Shown: positions 9,774-18,389 of the stretch, piece after piece
Position numbering within the stretch: the stretch's first letter is position 1
Layout: each line of letters starts with the position of its first letter
Assembly (NCBI RefSeq): GCF_039532215.1
Contig: NZ_BAAARN010000001.1
Location: forward strand, 215,624 to 279,623
Origin: Pedococcus aerophilus
GTDB taxonomy: Bacteria; Actinomycetota; Actinomycetes; Actinomycetales; Dermatophilaceae
Length of the DNA stretch: 64,000 nt
Reading direction: 5' to 3'
Translations under genes and position numbers: made by a program
Notes under the pieces: model-generated
What the model was told of the DNA's origin: nothing
The model's input: only the letters and a program-made list of their open reading frames with translations
Database searches by the model: none

Positions 9774-9791
9774 ATGCTAAGCCGATAGGGT
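9774..9791. promoter_or_regulatory. Compact divergent promoter pair
   Basis: The start codons at 9767 (minus) and 9800 (plus) are 32 nt apart. TAGCAT on the minus strand (9774-9779) and TAGGGT on the plus strand (9786-9791) are only 6 nt apart, so the two -10 regions probably exclude each other's polymerase. Confidence 0.5.
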
Positions 9792-9799
9792 CCGGTGCC

Positions 9800-10618
9800 A
9801 TGAGTGACGTCCTTGAGTTCGCCGGGGTGAGTGTGGTCCGCGGCCACACGACCCTTCTCGACGACCTCACCTGGGAGGTCGAGGAGGGCCAGCGCTGGGT
9901 GGTCCTCGGACCCAACGGGGCGGGCAAGACCACGCTCCTCCAGCTGGCCTCCGGCCGGATGCACCCCACGCGTGGCGTCGCCGGAGTCCTCGGAGAGGTG
10001 CTCGGGGCAGTGGACGTCTTCGAGTTGCGCCCCCGGATCGGCCTCGCGTCGGCCGCCCTCGCGGAGCGGATCCCGGGCGACGAGGTCGTCCACAACGTCG
10101 TCGTCACGGCGTCGTACGGCGTGGTCGGGCGTTGGCGCGAGACCTACGAGACCTTCGACCACGCGCGGGCCTTCGAGCTGCTGCAGGCGCTCGGCGCCGA
10201 CCACCTCGCCGACCGCACCTACGGCACGCTGTCCGAAGGCGAGCGCAAGCGGGTCCAGATCGCCCGGGCACTGATGACCGACCCCGAGCTGATGCTCCTC
10301 GACGAGCCCGCCGCCGGGCTCGACCTCGGTGGCCGCGAGGACCTCGTGCGCCGGCTCGGCGAGCTCGCCGGTGACGTCGAGGCCCCGGCCCTGGTCCTGG
10401 TCACCCACCACGTCGAGGAGATCCCTCCGAACTTCACCGACGTCCTGCTGCTGCGCGAGGGCCGCATCGTCGCCCAGGGGCCGGTCGAGCTCACGCTGAC
10501 CGAGGAGAACCTGTCGGCGACGTTCGGCATGCCGCTGGAGCTCGAGCGCCGTGGGGAGCGCTGGTCGGCCCGACTCAGGGTCGGCACAGGAACGACCGGG
10601 GCTTCCCCCTCGTCCTAG
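9800..10618 (+). CDS. ABC transporter ATP-binding protein
   Basis: 272 aa single ABC ATPase. Walker A GPNGAGKTT is near residue 40, the signature is LSEGERKRV, Walker B is LMLLDEP followed by the D-loop, and the H-loop is LVTHHVEEI. The signature Ser-Glu-Gly and the EEIPPNFTDVLLLREGRI segment resemble the YlmA/ModF-type soluble ATPases. No permease gene is adjacent, so a transport role is not shown. ATG 9800 lies 8 nt after TAGGGT. The TAG stop merges with a TAGAGT hexamer before the next gene. Confidence 0.88.
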   Translation: MSDVLEFAGVSVVRGHTTLLDDLTWEVEEGQRWVVLGPNGAGKTTLLQLASGRMHPTRGVAGVLGEVLGAVDVFELRPRIGLASAALAERIPGDEVVHNVVVTASYGVVGRWRETYETFDHARAFELLQALGADHLADRTYGTLSEGERKRVQIARALMTDPELMLLDEPAAGLDLGGREDLVRRLGELAGDVEAPALVLVTHHVEEIPPNFTDVLLLREGRIVAQGPVELTLTEENLSATFGMPLELERRGERWSARLRVGTGTTGASPSS

Positions 10619-10647
10619 AGTTACCGCACACGAGAAGGAGGGGGAGC

Positions 10648-11115
10648 ATGGACGTCTTCGCAGACAACCCATGGCTTGCGTGGCTGGGGATCGCCTTGAT
10701 CCTGGCGGCGATCGAGGTCGCGACCGTCGACTTCGTGTTCCTGATGCTGGCCGGTGGGGCCCTGGCCGCTTCCGCGGCCTCGGCGATGGGGGTGCCGTTC
10801 CCCCTGCAGGTGGTCGTCGCCATCGTCGTCGCCCTGCTCCTGCTGGGCGTGGTCCGGCCGCTGATCAAGAAGAAGTTCATGGTGGCCGAGGCCAGCCACG
10901 AGATCGGTGCGGCCAGCCTGGTCGGTCGGCACGGTCACGTGCTCCAGACCGTGACCGCCACCGACGGCCGGGTCAAGGTGGCGGGCGAGACGTGGTCGGC
11001 CCGCACCGTCCGTGACAGTGCAGCGTGCCAGCCCGGCCAAGAGGTCCGGGTCGTTTCCATCGAGGGGGCCACCGTGATCGTCACCGACGCCACGGCGGGT
11101 CAGAAATCGGAGTAA
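10648..11115 (+). CDS. NfeD family membrane protein
   Basis: 155 aa short-form NfeD protein. Two or three N-terminal transmembrane helices (residues about 10-75, e.g. IALILAAIEVATVDFVFLML) are followed by a cytosolic OB-fold domain (LVGRHGHVLQTV to VSIEGATVIVTD). The start has a strong GAAGGAGGGGG ribosome-binding site. Only 3 nt separate it from the SPFH gene, the usual partner of NfeD; such pairs organise membrane microdomains or regulate membrane proteolysis. Confidence 0.88.
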   Translation: MDVFADNPWLAWLGIALILAAIEVATVDFVFLMLAGGALAASAASAMGVPFPLQVVVAIVVALLLLGVVRPLIKKKFMVAEASHEIGAASLVGRHGHVLQTVTATDGRVKVAGETWSARTVRDSAACQPGQEVRVVSIEGATVIVTDATAGQKSE

Positions 11116-11118
11116 GTC

Positions 11119-12339
11119 GTGGACATCAGTCCTGGATTCGTGGTGCTGCTGATCCTGGTGGCGTTCGCGCTCATCGTGCTCTTCCGCACGGTGCGCATCG
11201 TCCCGCAGCAGACCGCCCTGATCATCGAACGGCTCGGTCGCTACTCGCGCACCCTCGAGGGAGGCATCCACATCCTGGTGCCCTTCGTCGACAAGGTCCG
11301 CGCCAACGTCGACCTGCGTGAGCAGGTCGTCTCGTTCCCGCCGCAGCCCGTCATCACGTCCGACAACCTCGTCGTCAACATCGACACCGTCATCTACTAC
11401 TCGGTGATCGACGCCAAGTCCGCGGTCTACGAGATCGCCAACTTCATCCAAGGCATCGAGCAGCTCACCGTCACCACGCTGCGCAACGTCATCGGCTCGC
11501 TCGACCTCGAGCAGACGCTGACCAGCCGTGACCAGATCAACGCGCAGCTGCGCGGCGTCCTCGACGAGGCCACCGGCAAGTGGGGCATCCGCGTCAACCG
11601 CGTGGAGCTCAAGGCGATCGACCCGCCCATGTCGGTGCAGGAGTCGATGGAGAAGCAGATGAAGGCCGAGCGTGAGCGCCGCGCCCAGATCCTGTACGCC
11701 GAGGGCACCAAGCAGTCCGCCATCCTCACCGCCGAGGGCGAGAAGCAGAGCCAGATCCTGCGCGCCGAGGGTTCGGCGCAGGCGCGCATCCTCGAGGCCC
11801 AGGGCCAGGCCCGCGCCATCCAGCAGGTCTTCGACGCCATCCACCGGGGCAAGCCGACCCAGAAGCTGCTCGCCTACCAGTACCTCCAGGTGCTGCCGCA
11901 GCTCGCCCGCGGCGACTCCAACAAGATGTGGATCATCCCCAGCGAGCTCACCGATGCCCTGCGCGGCATCGGTGGCGCCCTGGGCCAGGCCGATGCCCCC
12001 CGCCCCGACGACAGCGGCGACGACGGCGAGTGGGTCGACCCCGGCCCGATGCAGGACGCCTTCGACGAGACGACGCTGGAGGACCCCATGCAGGCCCTGG
12101 CCGAGGCGCGGGGCCAGGCCGGTCGGGCCAGCCGTGAGGCGACCGAGCACGCCAACCCGGTCCAGCGGGTGCAGCCGCCCATCGCCCCCTCGGCAGACGC
12201 CGTGCCGCCGTTCGATCCTCCGGCCCCGCCGCCCGCCGCCCCGACGGCGATCGAGCCGGAGCGGGAGCCCATCCAGCCGGCGATGCCCGAGCAGACGCCG
12301 ACCGACCCGCAGGACGGTCCGCGCGCCCCCGGCGCCTGA
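11119..12339 (+). CDS. SPFH/band 7 (stomatin-like) membrane protein
   Basis: 406 aa. One N-terminal transmembrane helix (VVLLILVAFALIVLF) precedes the SPFH domain (about residues 20-190, RTVRIVPQQTALIIERLGRY). A long charged coiled coil follows (ERERRAQILYAEGTKQ), then a helical part, and a Pro/Ala-rich disordered tail of about 90 residues. It starts at GTG 11119. This is the QmcA/paraslipin-like type and presumably oligomerises with the upstream NfeD protein at the inner leaflet. Confidence 0.92.
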   Translation: MDISPGFVVLLILVAFALIVLFRTVRIVPQQTALIIERLGRYSRTLEGGIHILVPFVDKVRANVDLREQVVSFPPQPVITSDNLVVNIDTVIYYSVIDAKSAVYEIANFIQGIEQLTVTTLRNVIGSLDLEQTLTSRDQINAQLRGVLDEATGKWGIRVNRVELKAIDPPMSVQESMEKQMKAERERRAQILYAEGTKQSAILTAEGEKQSQILRAEGSAQARILEAQGQARAIQQVFDAIHRGKPTQKLLAYQYLQVLPQLARGDSNKMWIIPSELTDALRGIGGALGQADAPRPDDSGDDGEWVDPGPMQDAFDETTLEDPMQALAEARGQAGRASREATEHANPVQRVQPPIAPSADAVPPFDPPAPPPAAPTAIEPEREPIQPAMPEQTPTDPQDGPRAPGA

Positions 12340-12354
12340 CCACGCGGCATACCC

Positions 12355-12401
12355 GACGAGAGTGCGTCGTCCCCGGAGAGGGGGCGGCGCACTCTCTCGT
12401 C
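12355..12401 (+). terminator. Terminator hairpin after the NfeD-SPFH pair
   Basis: GACGAGAGTGCG at 12355 pairs with the arm ending at 12401 (two-base bulge), and an inner stem of CGTCCCC with GGGGGCG continues it. It ends the nfeD-SPFH unit before the next promoter at 12437. Confidence 0.6.
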
Positions 12402-12448
12402 GTGGACCGCGGACGAAACGGGCACGGACCCGTCGCTAGGGTGCTCGG

Positions 12449-13225
12449 GTGTCCGTCATCGAAGCCCTCGGGATCCTGCTCGCTGGCCTCGGTGCCGGGG
12501 CCATCAACACCGTCGTGGGGTCGGGCACGCTGATCACGTTCCCGACGCTGCTGTTCTTCGGGTTCCCGCCCGTCGTCGCCAACGTGTCCAACACCGTCGG
12601 CCTGGTCGCCGGCGGCATCACCGGGGTCCACGGCTACCGCCACGAGCTCAAGGGCGCCGGGCCCACCCTCAAGCGGCTCGCGCCGGCGTCGCTCGTCGGC
12701 GGCGTCATCGGCGCGGTCCTGCTCCTCGTCCTGCCGCCCGAGGCGTTCACGGCGATCGTCCCGGTCCTCATCGGGATCGGGCTGCTGCTCGTCCTGCTGG
12801 GGCCGTGGCTCAACCGCCGTGCCGCCGAGCGTCGTGAGCGCGGGGTCAGCGCCCAGGTCGCCTGGCACGGGCCCGTCCTGGTCGCGGGCGTGCTGGTCGG
12901 AGGGATCTACGGTGGGTACTTCGGTGCCGCACAGGGCGTCATCCTCATGGGGATGATGAGCGCCCTGACCACCGACCCGATCCAGCGGCTCAACGGCTAC
13001 AAGAACGTCCTGGCCACGATCGTCAACGCCGTCGCCGCGGTGACGTTCATGGTCGTGGCGTGGGACCAGATCAGCTGGGCCGCCGCCGGGCTCATCGCGA
13101 TCGGGGCGTTCGCCGGTGGCTGGGTCGGCGGGAAGATCGGCCGACGGCTGCCGCCGGCGGTCCTGCGCGGGGTCATCCTCGTGGTCGGCATCGTGGGGAT
13201 CGTGAAGATCATCTGGTTCAGCTGA
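12449..13225 (+). CDS. TSUP (TauE/SafE) family permease
   Basis: 258 aa with about eight hydrophobic segments and the family's internal repeat: GILLAGLGAGAINTVVGSG in the first half and GVLVGGIYGGYFGAAQG in the second. TSUP proteins export or import organosulfur or organic anions; the substrate is not known here. GTG 12449 lies 6 nt after TAGGGT (12437-12442). The stop overlaps the start of the next TSUP gene by 1 nt (TGATG). Confidence 0.88.
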   Translation: MSVIEALGILLAGLGAGAINTVVGSGTLITFPTLLFFGFPPVVANVSNTVGLVAGGITGVHGYRHELKGAGPTLKRLAPASLVGGVIGAVLLLVLPPEAFTAIVPVLIGIGLLLVLLGPWLNRRAAERRERGVSAQVAWHGPVLVAGVLVGGIYGGYFGAAQGVILMGMMSALTTDPIQRLNGYKNVLATIVNAVAAVTFMVVAWDQISWAAAGLIAIGAFAGGWVGGKIGRRLPPAVLRGVILVVGIVGIVKIIWFS

Positions 13226-13944
13226 TGGAGTGGGGGACCGTCCTCCTGCTCGGCCTCGCCCTCCTCGTCGGTGCCTTCGTGCAGTCGTCGATCGGCTTCG
13301 GCATGGCCGTCGTGGCAGCACCCTTCCTCGTCGTCGCCACCCCGGAGCTGATGCCCGGTGCGCTGCTCGTCGCGAGCTTCGGGCTGCCGGTGGTGCAGCT
13401 GCTGCACGGCGCCCGTGACATCGCCTGGCGGCCACTCGGGTGGGCGCTTGCAGCGCGGCTGGTCCTCACCCCGGTGGGGGTCGTCATCGTGGCCGTGCTG
13501 TCGGTGCGGGCCGTCTCCGTCGTGGTCGGGGTGCTCATCCTCGCCACGGTCGCGGCGTCCGTGTCCACGCTTGACCTGAGGCCCACCGCGCGCAACGCCG
13601 CTGCCGCGGGGGCGATCGCCGGCGTGGCCGGAACGGCCGCGAGCATCGGCGGCCCGTACCTCGCCCTGGTGCTGCAGCACGAACGACCCGAGCGGCTGCG
13701 CGCGACGATGGCGGCCTTCTTCCTCGTCGGCACCGCCATGGCGATCGTGGGTCTGACGGCCGCGGGGGAGTTCACCCGCGAGCAGCTGCTCTCCGGCCTC
13801 GTGTGGGTCCCCTTCACCGCCCTCGGGTATGCCGCCGCGACGCCCGCGAGGGCACGACTGGACCGTGAGCGGTTGCGGCGCGTCGTCCTCGCGTTCTGCG
13901 TCGTCGCCGGCGCCAGTGTGATCGTGCGTGCCCTGGTGTCCTAG
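13225..13944 (+). CDS. TSUP (TauE/SafE) family permease, second copy
   Basis: 239 aa with seven or eight hydrophobic segments; the N-terminal GAFVQSSIGFGMAVVAAPFL is the classic TauE motif. I chose ATG 13225, overlapping the preceding stop, because upstream residues in the longer frame (from 13060) are Arg/Gly-rich shadow sequence. The two adjacent TSUP genes are quite different from each other, so this may be an old duplication or a heteromeric transporter. The TAG stop doubles as the start of a TAGCCT promoter hexamer for the next gene. Confidence 0.87.
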   Translation: MEWGTVLLLGLALLVGAFVQSSIGFGMAVVAAPFLVVATPELMPGALLVASFGLPVVQLLHGARDIAWRPLGWALAARLVLTPVGVVIVAVLSVRAVSVVVGVLILATVAASVSTLDLRPTARNAAAAGAIAGVAGTAASIGGPYLALVLQHERPERLRATMAAFFLVGTAMAIVGLTAAGEFTREQLLSGLVWVPFTALGYAAATPARARLDRERLRRVVLAFCVVAGASVIVRALVS

Positions 13945-13954
13945 CCTGCTGGCC

Positions 13955-14764
13955 GTGCCCATCGCCATCACGACCCCCGACGACGACCGGCTGGCCGACT
14001 ACGTCTCGCTGACCGACGTGGCCCTGCGCCGTCGCACCGAGCCCGAGCGCGGCCTCTACATCGCCGAGTCGGAGAAGGTCATCCGCCGGGCGCTGGCCGC
14101 GGGCCACCGCCCCCGCAGCTACCTCATGGCGCAGCGCTGGCTGACCGACCTCGCCGACCTCGTCGAGCAGGCCGAGGCGGACGGCATCCCGGTCTTCGTC
14201 GGCGAGCACGACGTCATCGAGCAGCTGACGGGTTTCCACCTGCACCGGGGCGCGCTGGCCTCGATGCAGCGTCCGGTGCTCCCCTCGGTCGCGGAGGTCG
14301 TGCGCGACGCCCGCCGTGTCGTGGTCCTGGAGGACATCGTCGACCACACCAACGTGGGCGCCGTCTTCCGGTCGGCAGCCGCTCTCGGTGTCGATGCGGT
14401 GCTGGTGACGCCGAGGTGCGCAGACCCGTTGTACCGCAGGGCGATCCGCGTCTCGATGGGCACCGTCTTCCAGGTCCCGTGGACCCGGATCGACCCGTGG
14501 CCGGGCGGGATCGACGAGCTTCGCGCGCTCGGCTTCACCGTGGCCACCCTCGCCCTGGCCGACGACGCGGTCAGCCTCGACGACCTGGCGGCCGACCCGC
14601 CCCACCGCCTCGCGCTGGTGCTCGGCACCGAGGGCGACGGGTTGTCCCGCCGCACCCTGGAAGCGGCCGACCTCACCGTGACCATCCCGATGGCCGGGGG
14701 AGTGGACTCCCTCAACGTCGCGGCGGCCGGGGCCGTCGCGGCCTGGTCGTTGCGGGTCCGCTGA
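13955..14764 (+). CDS. RNA 2'-O-methyltransferase, TrmH/SpoU family
   Basis: 269 aa SPOUT enzyme methylating a ribose 2'-OH of rRNA or tRNA with SAM. The N-terminal substrate-binding domain (ERGLYIAESEKVIRRAL) is followed by the knotted catalytic domain with motifs EDIVDHTNVGAVFRSAAALG, LVLGTEGDGLS and IPMAGGVDSLNVAAA. The target nucleotide cannot be told. GTG 13955 lies 7 nt after TAGCCT (13942-13947), whose TAG is the upstream gene's stop codon. Confidence 0.9.
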   Translation: MPIAITTPDDDRLADYVSLTDVALRRRTEPERGLYIAESEKVIRRALAAGHRPRSYLMAQRWLTDLADLVEQAEADGIPVFVGEHDVIEQLTGFHLHRGALASMQRPVLPSVAEVVRDARRVVVLEDIVDHTNVGAVFRSAAALGVDAVLVTPRCADPLYRRAIRVSMGTVFQVPWTRIDPWPGGIDELRALGFTVATLALADDAVSLDDLAADPPHRLALVLGTEGDGLSRRTLEAADLTVTIPMAGGVDSLNVAAAGAVAAWSLRVR

Positions 14765-14767
14765 GGA

Positions 14768-14799
14768 CGGTCGTCGCCGCGGACGCGCAGCGACGACCG
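14768..14799. terminator. Bidirectional terminator hairpin
   Basis: CGGTCGTCGC (14768-14777) and its exact complement (14790-14799) form a 10-bp stem with a 12-nt loop between two convergent genes. Confidence 0.6.
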
Positions 14800-14805
14800 C
14801 CGAGC

Positions 14806-15354
14806 TCAGCCGTTCTTGTACGTCGCGGTGATGACGCCGCGGGCCAGGGTGTGGAACCCCGTGTTGAACGCGGCCACGGCCGCCGTGACGGAGTCGTCGA
14901 TGCCGAGGTCGTCGGTGTCGAGCGCGCTCACGGCGAACAGGTAGCGGTGCGCCCGGTCACCCTCCGGCGGAGCGGCGCCGCCGAAGGCCTTGGTGCCGTA
15001 GTCGGTCGACACCTGGAACGCACCCTCGGGCAGCGAGCCGCCACCTTCGGCGCCGGCACCCTCGGGGAGCTCGGTCGTGTCGGCGGGGATGCCGACGACC
15101 ACCCAGTGCCAGAATCCGGACGGGGTCGGGGCGTCGGGGTCGAAGCAGGTGACGACGTACGACTTGGTGCCCTCGGGCGCTCCGCTCCACGACAGCTGGG
15201 GGGAGGTGTTGCCGCCGCTGAAGCCCCAGTCGTCGAACACCTGGGCGTCCGGGAGGGTGCCACCGTCCTCGAAGGTGCTGCTGGTGACCGTGAGGGCGGG
15301 GACCTGGGGGAGCAGGTCGTAGGGGTTGGGGGCGAGAGGGCGTTCGAGAGTCAT
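14806..15354 (-). CDS. YbhB/YbcL-type PEBP-like protein
   Basis: 182 aa phosphatidylethanolamine-binding protein / Raf-kinase-inhibitor-like family. The conserved anion-pocket motifs are visible: [15 protein letters not shown] and, near the C-terminus, [14 protein letters not shown]. No signal peptide, so cytosolic. Function in bacteria is unknown. ATG 15354 lies 6 nt after TAGGTT (15361-15366, minus strand). Confidence 0.9.
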   Translation of the reverse strand: MTLERPLAPNPYDLLPQVPALTVTSSTFEDGGTLPDAQVFDDWGFSGGNTSPQLSWSGAPEGTKSYVVTCFDPDAPTPSGFWHWVVVGIPADTTELPEGAGAEGGGSLPEGAFQVSTDYGTKAFGGAAPPEGDRAHRYLFAVSALDTDDLGIDDSVTAAVAAFNTGFHTLARGVITATYKNG

Positions 15355-15390
15355 GGACCGAACCTAACCCGGCCCACCTGGAGCGACCAC

Positions 15391-15780
15391 TCAGCCGACG
15401 AGGCGCTCCACGAGGCTGGCCAGGGCGGCGGAGGGGTCGTCCGTCAGCCCGCCGTGGATCGGACCCGGCTGGACCACCGTGCTGCGCGGGGCGCTGAGCC
15501 AGCCGAAGCGTCTGCCGAGTCCACCGAGGGTGGGCAGCCCGCCGCCGGTGACCCCGCGGCACACCTGGCACACCGTCTCGAGGGCGTCGCCGACGGCGCC
15601 GGTGTCGACGCCGTCGAACAGGGTGCGCAGCCGCGCCTCGTCGACCCGGTAGGCGGCCTCCAAGAACTCCGCGCCCTGGGAGTAGAGGATGACGCCGACG
15701 TTGACGAACTCCTCGCGCTCGACGCGGGGGACGCAACGCAGGGTGACGTACTGGTACCCGTGGCGGGTGGGGGCGGTCAT
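15391..15780 (-). CDS. DUF3037 family protein
   Basis: 129 aa. The sequence YVTLRCVPRVEREEFVNVGVIL is characteristic of DUF3037, a small family of unknown function usually encoded beside a HipA-like kinase, as here. The start overlaps the kinase stop by 4 nt (ATGA, 15777-15780), which implies translational coupling and 1:1 use. The longer open frame upstream is a shadow of the kinase gene. Confidence 0.85.
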   Translation of the reverse strand: MTAPTRHGYQYVTLRCVPRVEREEFVNVGVILYSQGAEFLEAAYRVDEARLRTLFDGVDTGAVGDALETVCQVCRGVTGGGLPTLGGLGRRFGWLSAPRSTVVQPGPIHGGLTDDPSAALASLVERLVG

Positions 15781-16544
15781 GACGCACCGCCCGGCAGCCA
15801 CGCCGAGGGGTTGGCGACGCGGGCCTGGAAGTGCTCGCGGTAGGCGGCACGCAGCGCGTCGGGGGAGTCCAGGCCCGGGGCCGGTTCGAGCCACTCGTCG
15901 GGGACGAGGGCGGTGACCGAGTCGAGCAGCTCGGGCGTCAGCAGCGGGGCCAGCCGTTCGTGGGCGCCGGCCGGGTCGGCGGCGACGTCCCGCAGCACGT
16001 GGGTGCTCGCGTCGAAGGGCTGGGCCGCGAAGCGCTCCGGGTTGGCGCCCCGGCTCGGCCAGCCGTGGTGGAAGTAGAGCGCGGCACCGTGGTCGATGAG
16101 CCACGGCTCCCGGTGCCAGACCAGCAGGTTCGGGTTGCTCCAGGTGCGGTCGACGTTCGCGGTGAGGGCGTCCAGCCACAGCACCTGGGCCGCCACCTCG
16201 GGGCTCGGCGGGCGTGAGCCGTCGTACCCGAACGAGCCGGGGAGGAAGTCGATGCCGAGGTTCAGACCGAGGCTGGCGGTGAGCAGGTCCTGGACCTCTT
16301 CGTCCGCCTCGTACTTCGCGATCGGGGCCTGGAGGTCGACCACCGTCAGCCGCGGGACGGCGAGCCCCAGCGCCCGGGCCAGCTCGCCGACGAGCACCTC
16401 GGCGACGAGGACCTTGAGCCCCTGGCCGGCGCCGCGGAACTTCAGCACGTAGGTGCCGAGGTCGTCGGCCTCGATGATGCCGGGAAGTGACCCGCCCTCC
16501 TTGAGGGGGGTCACGTACCGGGTCGCCGTAATCTGTTCGAGCAC
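15777..16544 (-). CDS. HipA-like (HipA_2) kinase family protein
   Basis: 255 aa. Kinase-like features are YVLKFRGAGQG (candidate ATP-binding Lys), a central WLDALTANVDRTWSNPNLLVW resembling the HipA catalytic D-x-x-x-x-N segment, and PWLIDHGAALYFHHG resembling the metal-binding I-D-H/F motif. It is shorter than HipA and has no adjacent HipB antitoxin; the partner is DUF3037. GTG 16544 lies 7 nt after TAGGCT (16552-16557). The substrate is unknown. Confidence 0.82.
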   Translation of the reverse strand: MLEQITATRYVTPLKEGGSLPGIIEADDLGTYVLKFRGAGQGLKVLVAEVLVGELARALGLAVPRLTVVDLQAPIAKYEADEEVQDLLTASLGLNLGIDFLPGSFGYDGSRPPSPEVAAQVLWLDALTANVDRTWSNPNLLVWHREPWLIDHGAALYFHHGWPSRGANPERFAAQPFDASTHVLRDVAADPAGAHERLAPLLTPELLDSVTALVPDEWLEPAPGLDSPDALRAAYREHFQARVANPSAWLPGGAS

Positions 16545-16579
16545 GGGCGCCAGCCTAGGGGTCGGGGCGGGTCGCCGGG

Positions 16580-17803
16580 TCAGGCGTCCCCGACGGTGAC
16601 GGCCTCGGCCTCGAGGTCGCGCTCCTCCACGGTCCTCTCGGCCGAGTCGTGACCGGCCACCTCGTCGGTCGCCATCACCTCGCGGCGTGCGGTGAGCAGG
16701 ACGAGGACGGCCAGCACCACGGCACCGGAGCCCACCCAGAAGGGGATGTGCACCGAGCGCTCACCGAGCTTCCCGGCGAGGTATGGCGCGACGGCGCCGC
16801 CGCCGAACCGGACGAAGCTGTAGGCCGCCGAGGCGACACCGCGCTCGACCGGCGAGACCTTCATGACGGTCTCGGTGATGAGCGTGTTGTTGATGCCGAG
16901 GAACGCTCCCGCGACGATGACGCCGACGACGAGGACCGGCTTGTGCTCCGTGCCGATCGCCATGGCTGCCAACACGATCGCGAACCCGACGAGGGCGCCG
17001 ACGATGCCGGGAAGGGTGCCGAACCTGCGCTGCAGCCGGGGTGCGACGACCACCGACGTGAAGGCCAGCAGGACTCCCCAGCCGAAGAAGATCAGGCCGA
17101 CCTCGTGGGCACCCATGGCCAGCGGGAACGGCGTGAAGGCGAGGAGCGTGAAGAAGCCGAAGTTGTAGAGCAGGGCGGTGATGCCGACGGTCAGCAGCCC
17201 GCGGTGCGACAGGGCCTTGAGCGGCGCGGCGAGGCTGGTGCCCCGACCGGTCGGCTTCGTCGCGGGAAGGGTCGTGACGATGCCGATGAAGGCGACGGCC
17301 ATGAGCGCGGAGACACCCCAGAAGGGCCAGCGCCACGAGTGCTCGCCGAGCCAGCCACCCAGCAGCGGCCCGGTCGCGATCCCGACACCCAGCGCGGCTT
17401 CGTACAAGATGATCGCCTGGCCGACGGACCCACGAGCGGCGCTGACGATCGTGGCCAGCGCGGTGGCGATGAACAGCGCGTTGCCCAGTCCCCAGACGGC
17501 GCGGAAGGCGACGATGCCGCCGACGGAGTCCTGCGCCCCGGCGAGGCCCGCACCCACGATGATGACGAGCAGGCCGACGAGCAGGGTGCGCTTGGCACCG
17601 ACGCGGCTGGAGACCCAGCCGGTGCCGAGCATGGCGACCCCCATCACGGCCATGTAGCTCGTGAACAGCAGGGAGACCTGGGAGGCACTCGCCCCGAGGT
17701 CGTCGGCGATGGGCTTGAGGATGGGATCGACGAGGCCGATGCCCATGAACGCGATGACACAGGCGAAGGCGACGGACCAGACGGTCCTGGGTTGGCGCCA
17801 CAT
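16580..17803 (-). CDS. MFS transporter, likely drug efflux
   Basis: 407 aa, 12 predicted transmembrane segments. The A-motif-like loop is GTGWVSSRVGAKRTLLVG after TM2. The C-terminal 35 residues are cytosolic and acidic. It has a clear ribosome-binding site (AAGGACGTC upstream of ATG 17803) and lies 16 nt after a marR gene on the same strand, so it is probably repressed by that MarR and induced by a toxic ligand. Confidence 0.9.
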   Translation of the reverse strand: MWRQPRTVWSVAFACVIAFMGIGLVDPILKPIADDLGASASQVSLLFTSYMAVMGVAMLGTGWVSSRVGAKRTLLVGLLVIIVGAGLAGAQDSVGGIVAFRAVWGLGNALFIATALATIVSAARGSVGQAIILYEAALGVGIATGPLLGGWLGEHSWRWPFWGVSALMAVAFIGIVTTLPATKPTGRGTSLAAPLKALSHRGLLTVGITALLYNFGFFTLLAFTPFPLAMGAHEVGLIFFGWGVLLAFTSVVVAPRLQRRFGTLPGIVGALVGFAIVLAAMAIGTEHKPVLVVGVIVAGAFLGINNTLITETVMKVSPVERGVASAAYSFVRFGGGAVAPYLAGKLGERSVHIPFWVGSGAVVLAVLVLLTARREVMATDEVAGHDSAERTVEERDLEAEAVTVGDA

Positions 17804-17819
17804 GGAGCGAGACGTCCTT

Positions 17820-18260
17820 TCAGTTGGGGATGGTGCGGGCGGCCCGGTGCAGCAGGTCGTCCAGGGCGGCGACGGCGTCGCGCAGTCGCGCGACCTCGGC
17901 GTCGTCCAGCGTGGTGAGCGTGGGGGAGAGGACAGCGGCGCGGGCCCGACGGATCTCCTCGAGCGCGTCGCGTCCTGCTGGGGTCAGGGACAGCAGGCTC
18001 GCGCGGGCGTCGTGCGGGTCGGGGACCCGCTGCGCCCAGCCCTGGGACTCCAGGCGCTGCAGGGCTGTGGACATCGTCGGCTGGCTGCAGTGGTCGGCCT
18101 CGGCGAGCGCACTCACGCGGGCAGGGCCCAGCTCGTCGAGGAGAGCGAGCAGCCGGGCCTGGGCGTAGGAGACGTCGAAGGCGGCGAGTCGCGACGCCCA
18201 ACGAGACAGCCGGGCCGCCGAACGCAGCAGGTCGTTGGCGACCGTCTCCCGGGGGTTCAT
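17820..18260 (-). CDS. MarR family transcriptional regulator
   Basis: 146 aa from ATG 18260, the usual MarR length. Winged-helix core: DVSYAQARLLALLDELG, SALAEADHCSQPTMSTALQRLESQGWAQR (recognition helix) and DPHDARASLLSLTPAG (wing). GGGAGG precedes the ATG. The upstream region carries a perfect 21-bp palindrome. It is first in a two-gene unit with the MFS gene, the standard autoregulated efflux arrangement. Confidence 0.93.
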   Translation of the reverse strand: MNPRETVANDLLRSAARLSRWASRLAAFDVSYAQARLLALLDELGPARVSALAEADHCSQPTMSTALQRLESQGWAQRVPDPHDARASLLSLTPAGRDALEEIRRARAAVLSPTLTTLDDAEVARLRDAVAALDDLLHRAARTIPN

Positions 18261-18270
18261 GCCTCCCACT

Positions 18271-18291
18271 TTACATAGGTGACCTATGTAA
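18271..18291. promoter_or_regulatory. MarR operator: perfect palindrome
   Basis: TTACATAGGT (18271-18280), a central G, and its exact complement ACCTATGTAA (18282-18291). It is 10 nt upstream of the marR start codon and AT-rich in a very GC-rich genome. The minus-strand TATGTA inside it could be the -10 of marR, so bound MarR would block its own promoter. Confidence 0.85.
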
Positions 18292-18389
18292 TCCAATCCG
18301 GGGTGGGGACCACCGCGAATGACGCCCAGGACGCGCAGGGCTCCCACTGCTCCTGTGCCCGGACCACCGACCGCAGCAGGAGGCACCCC

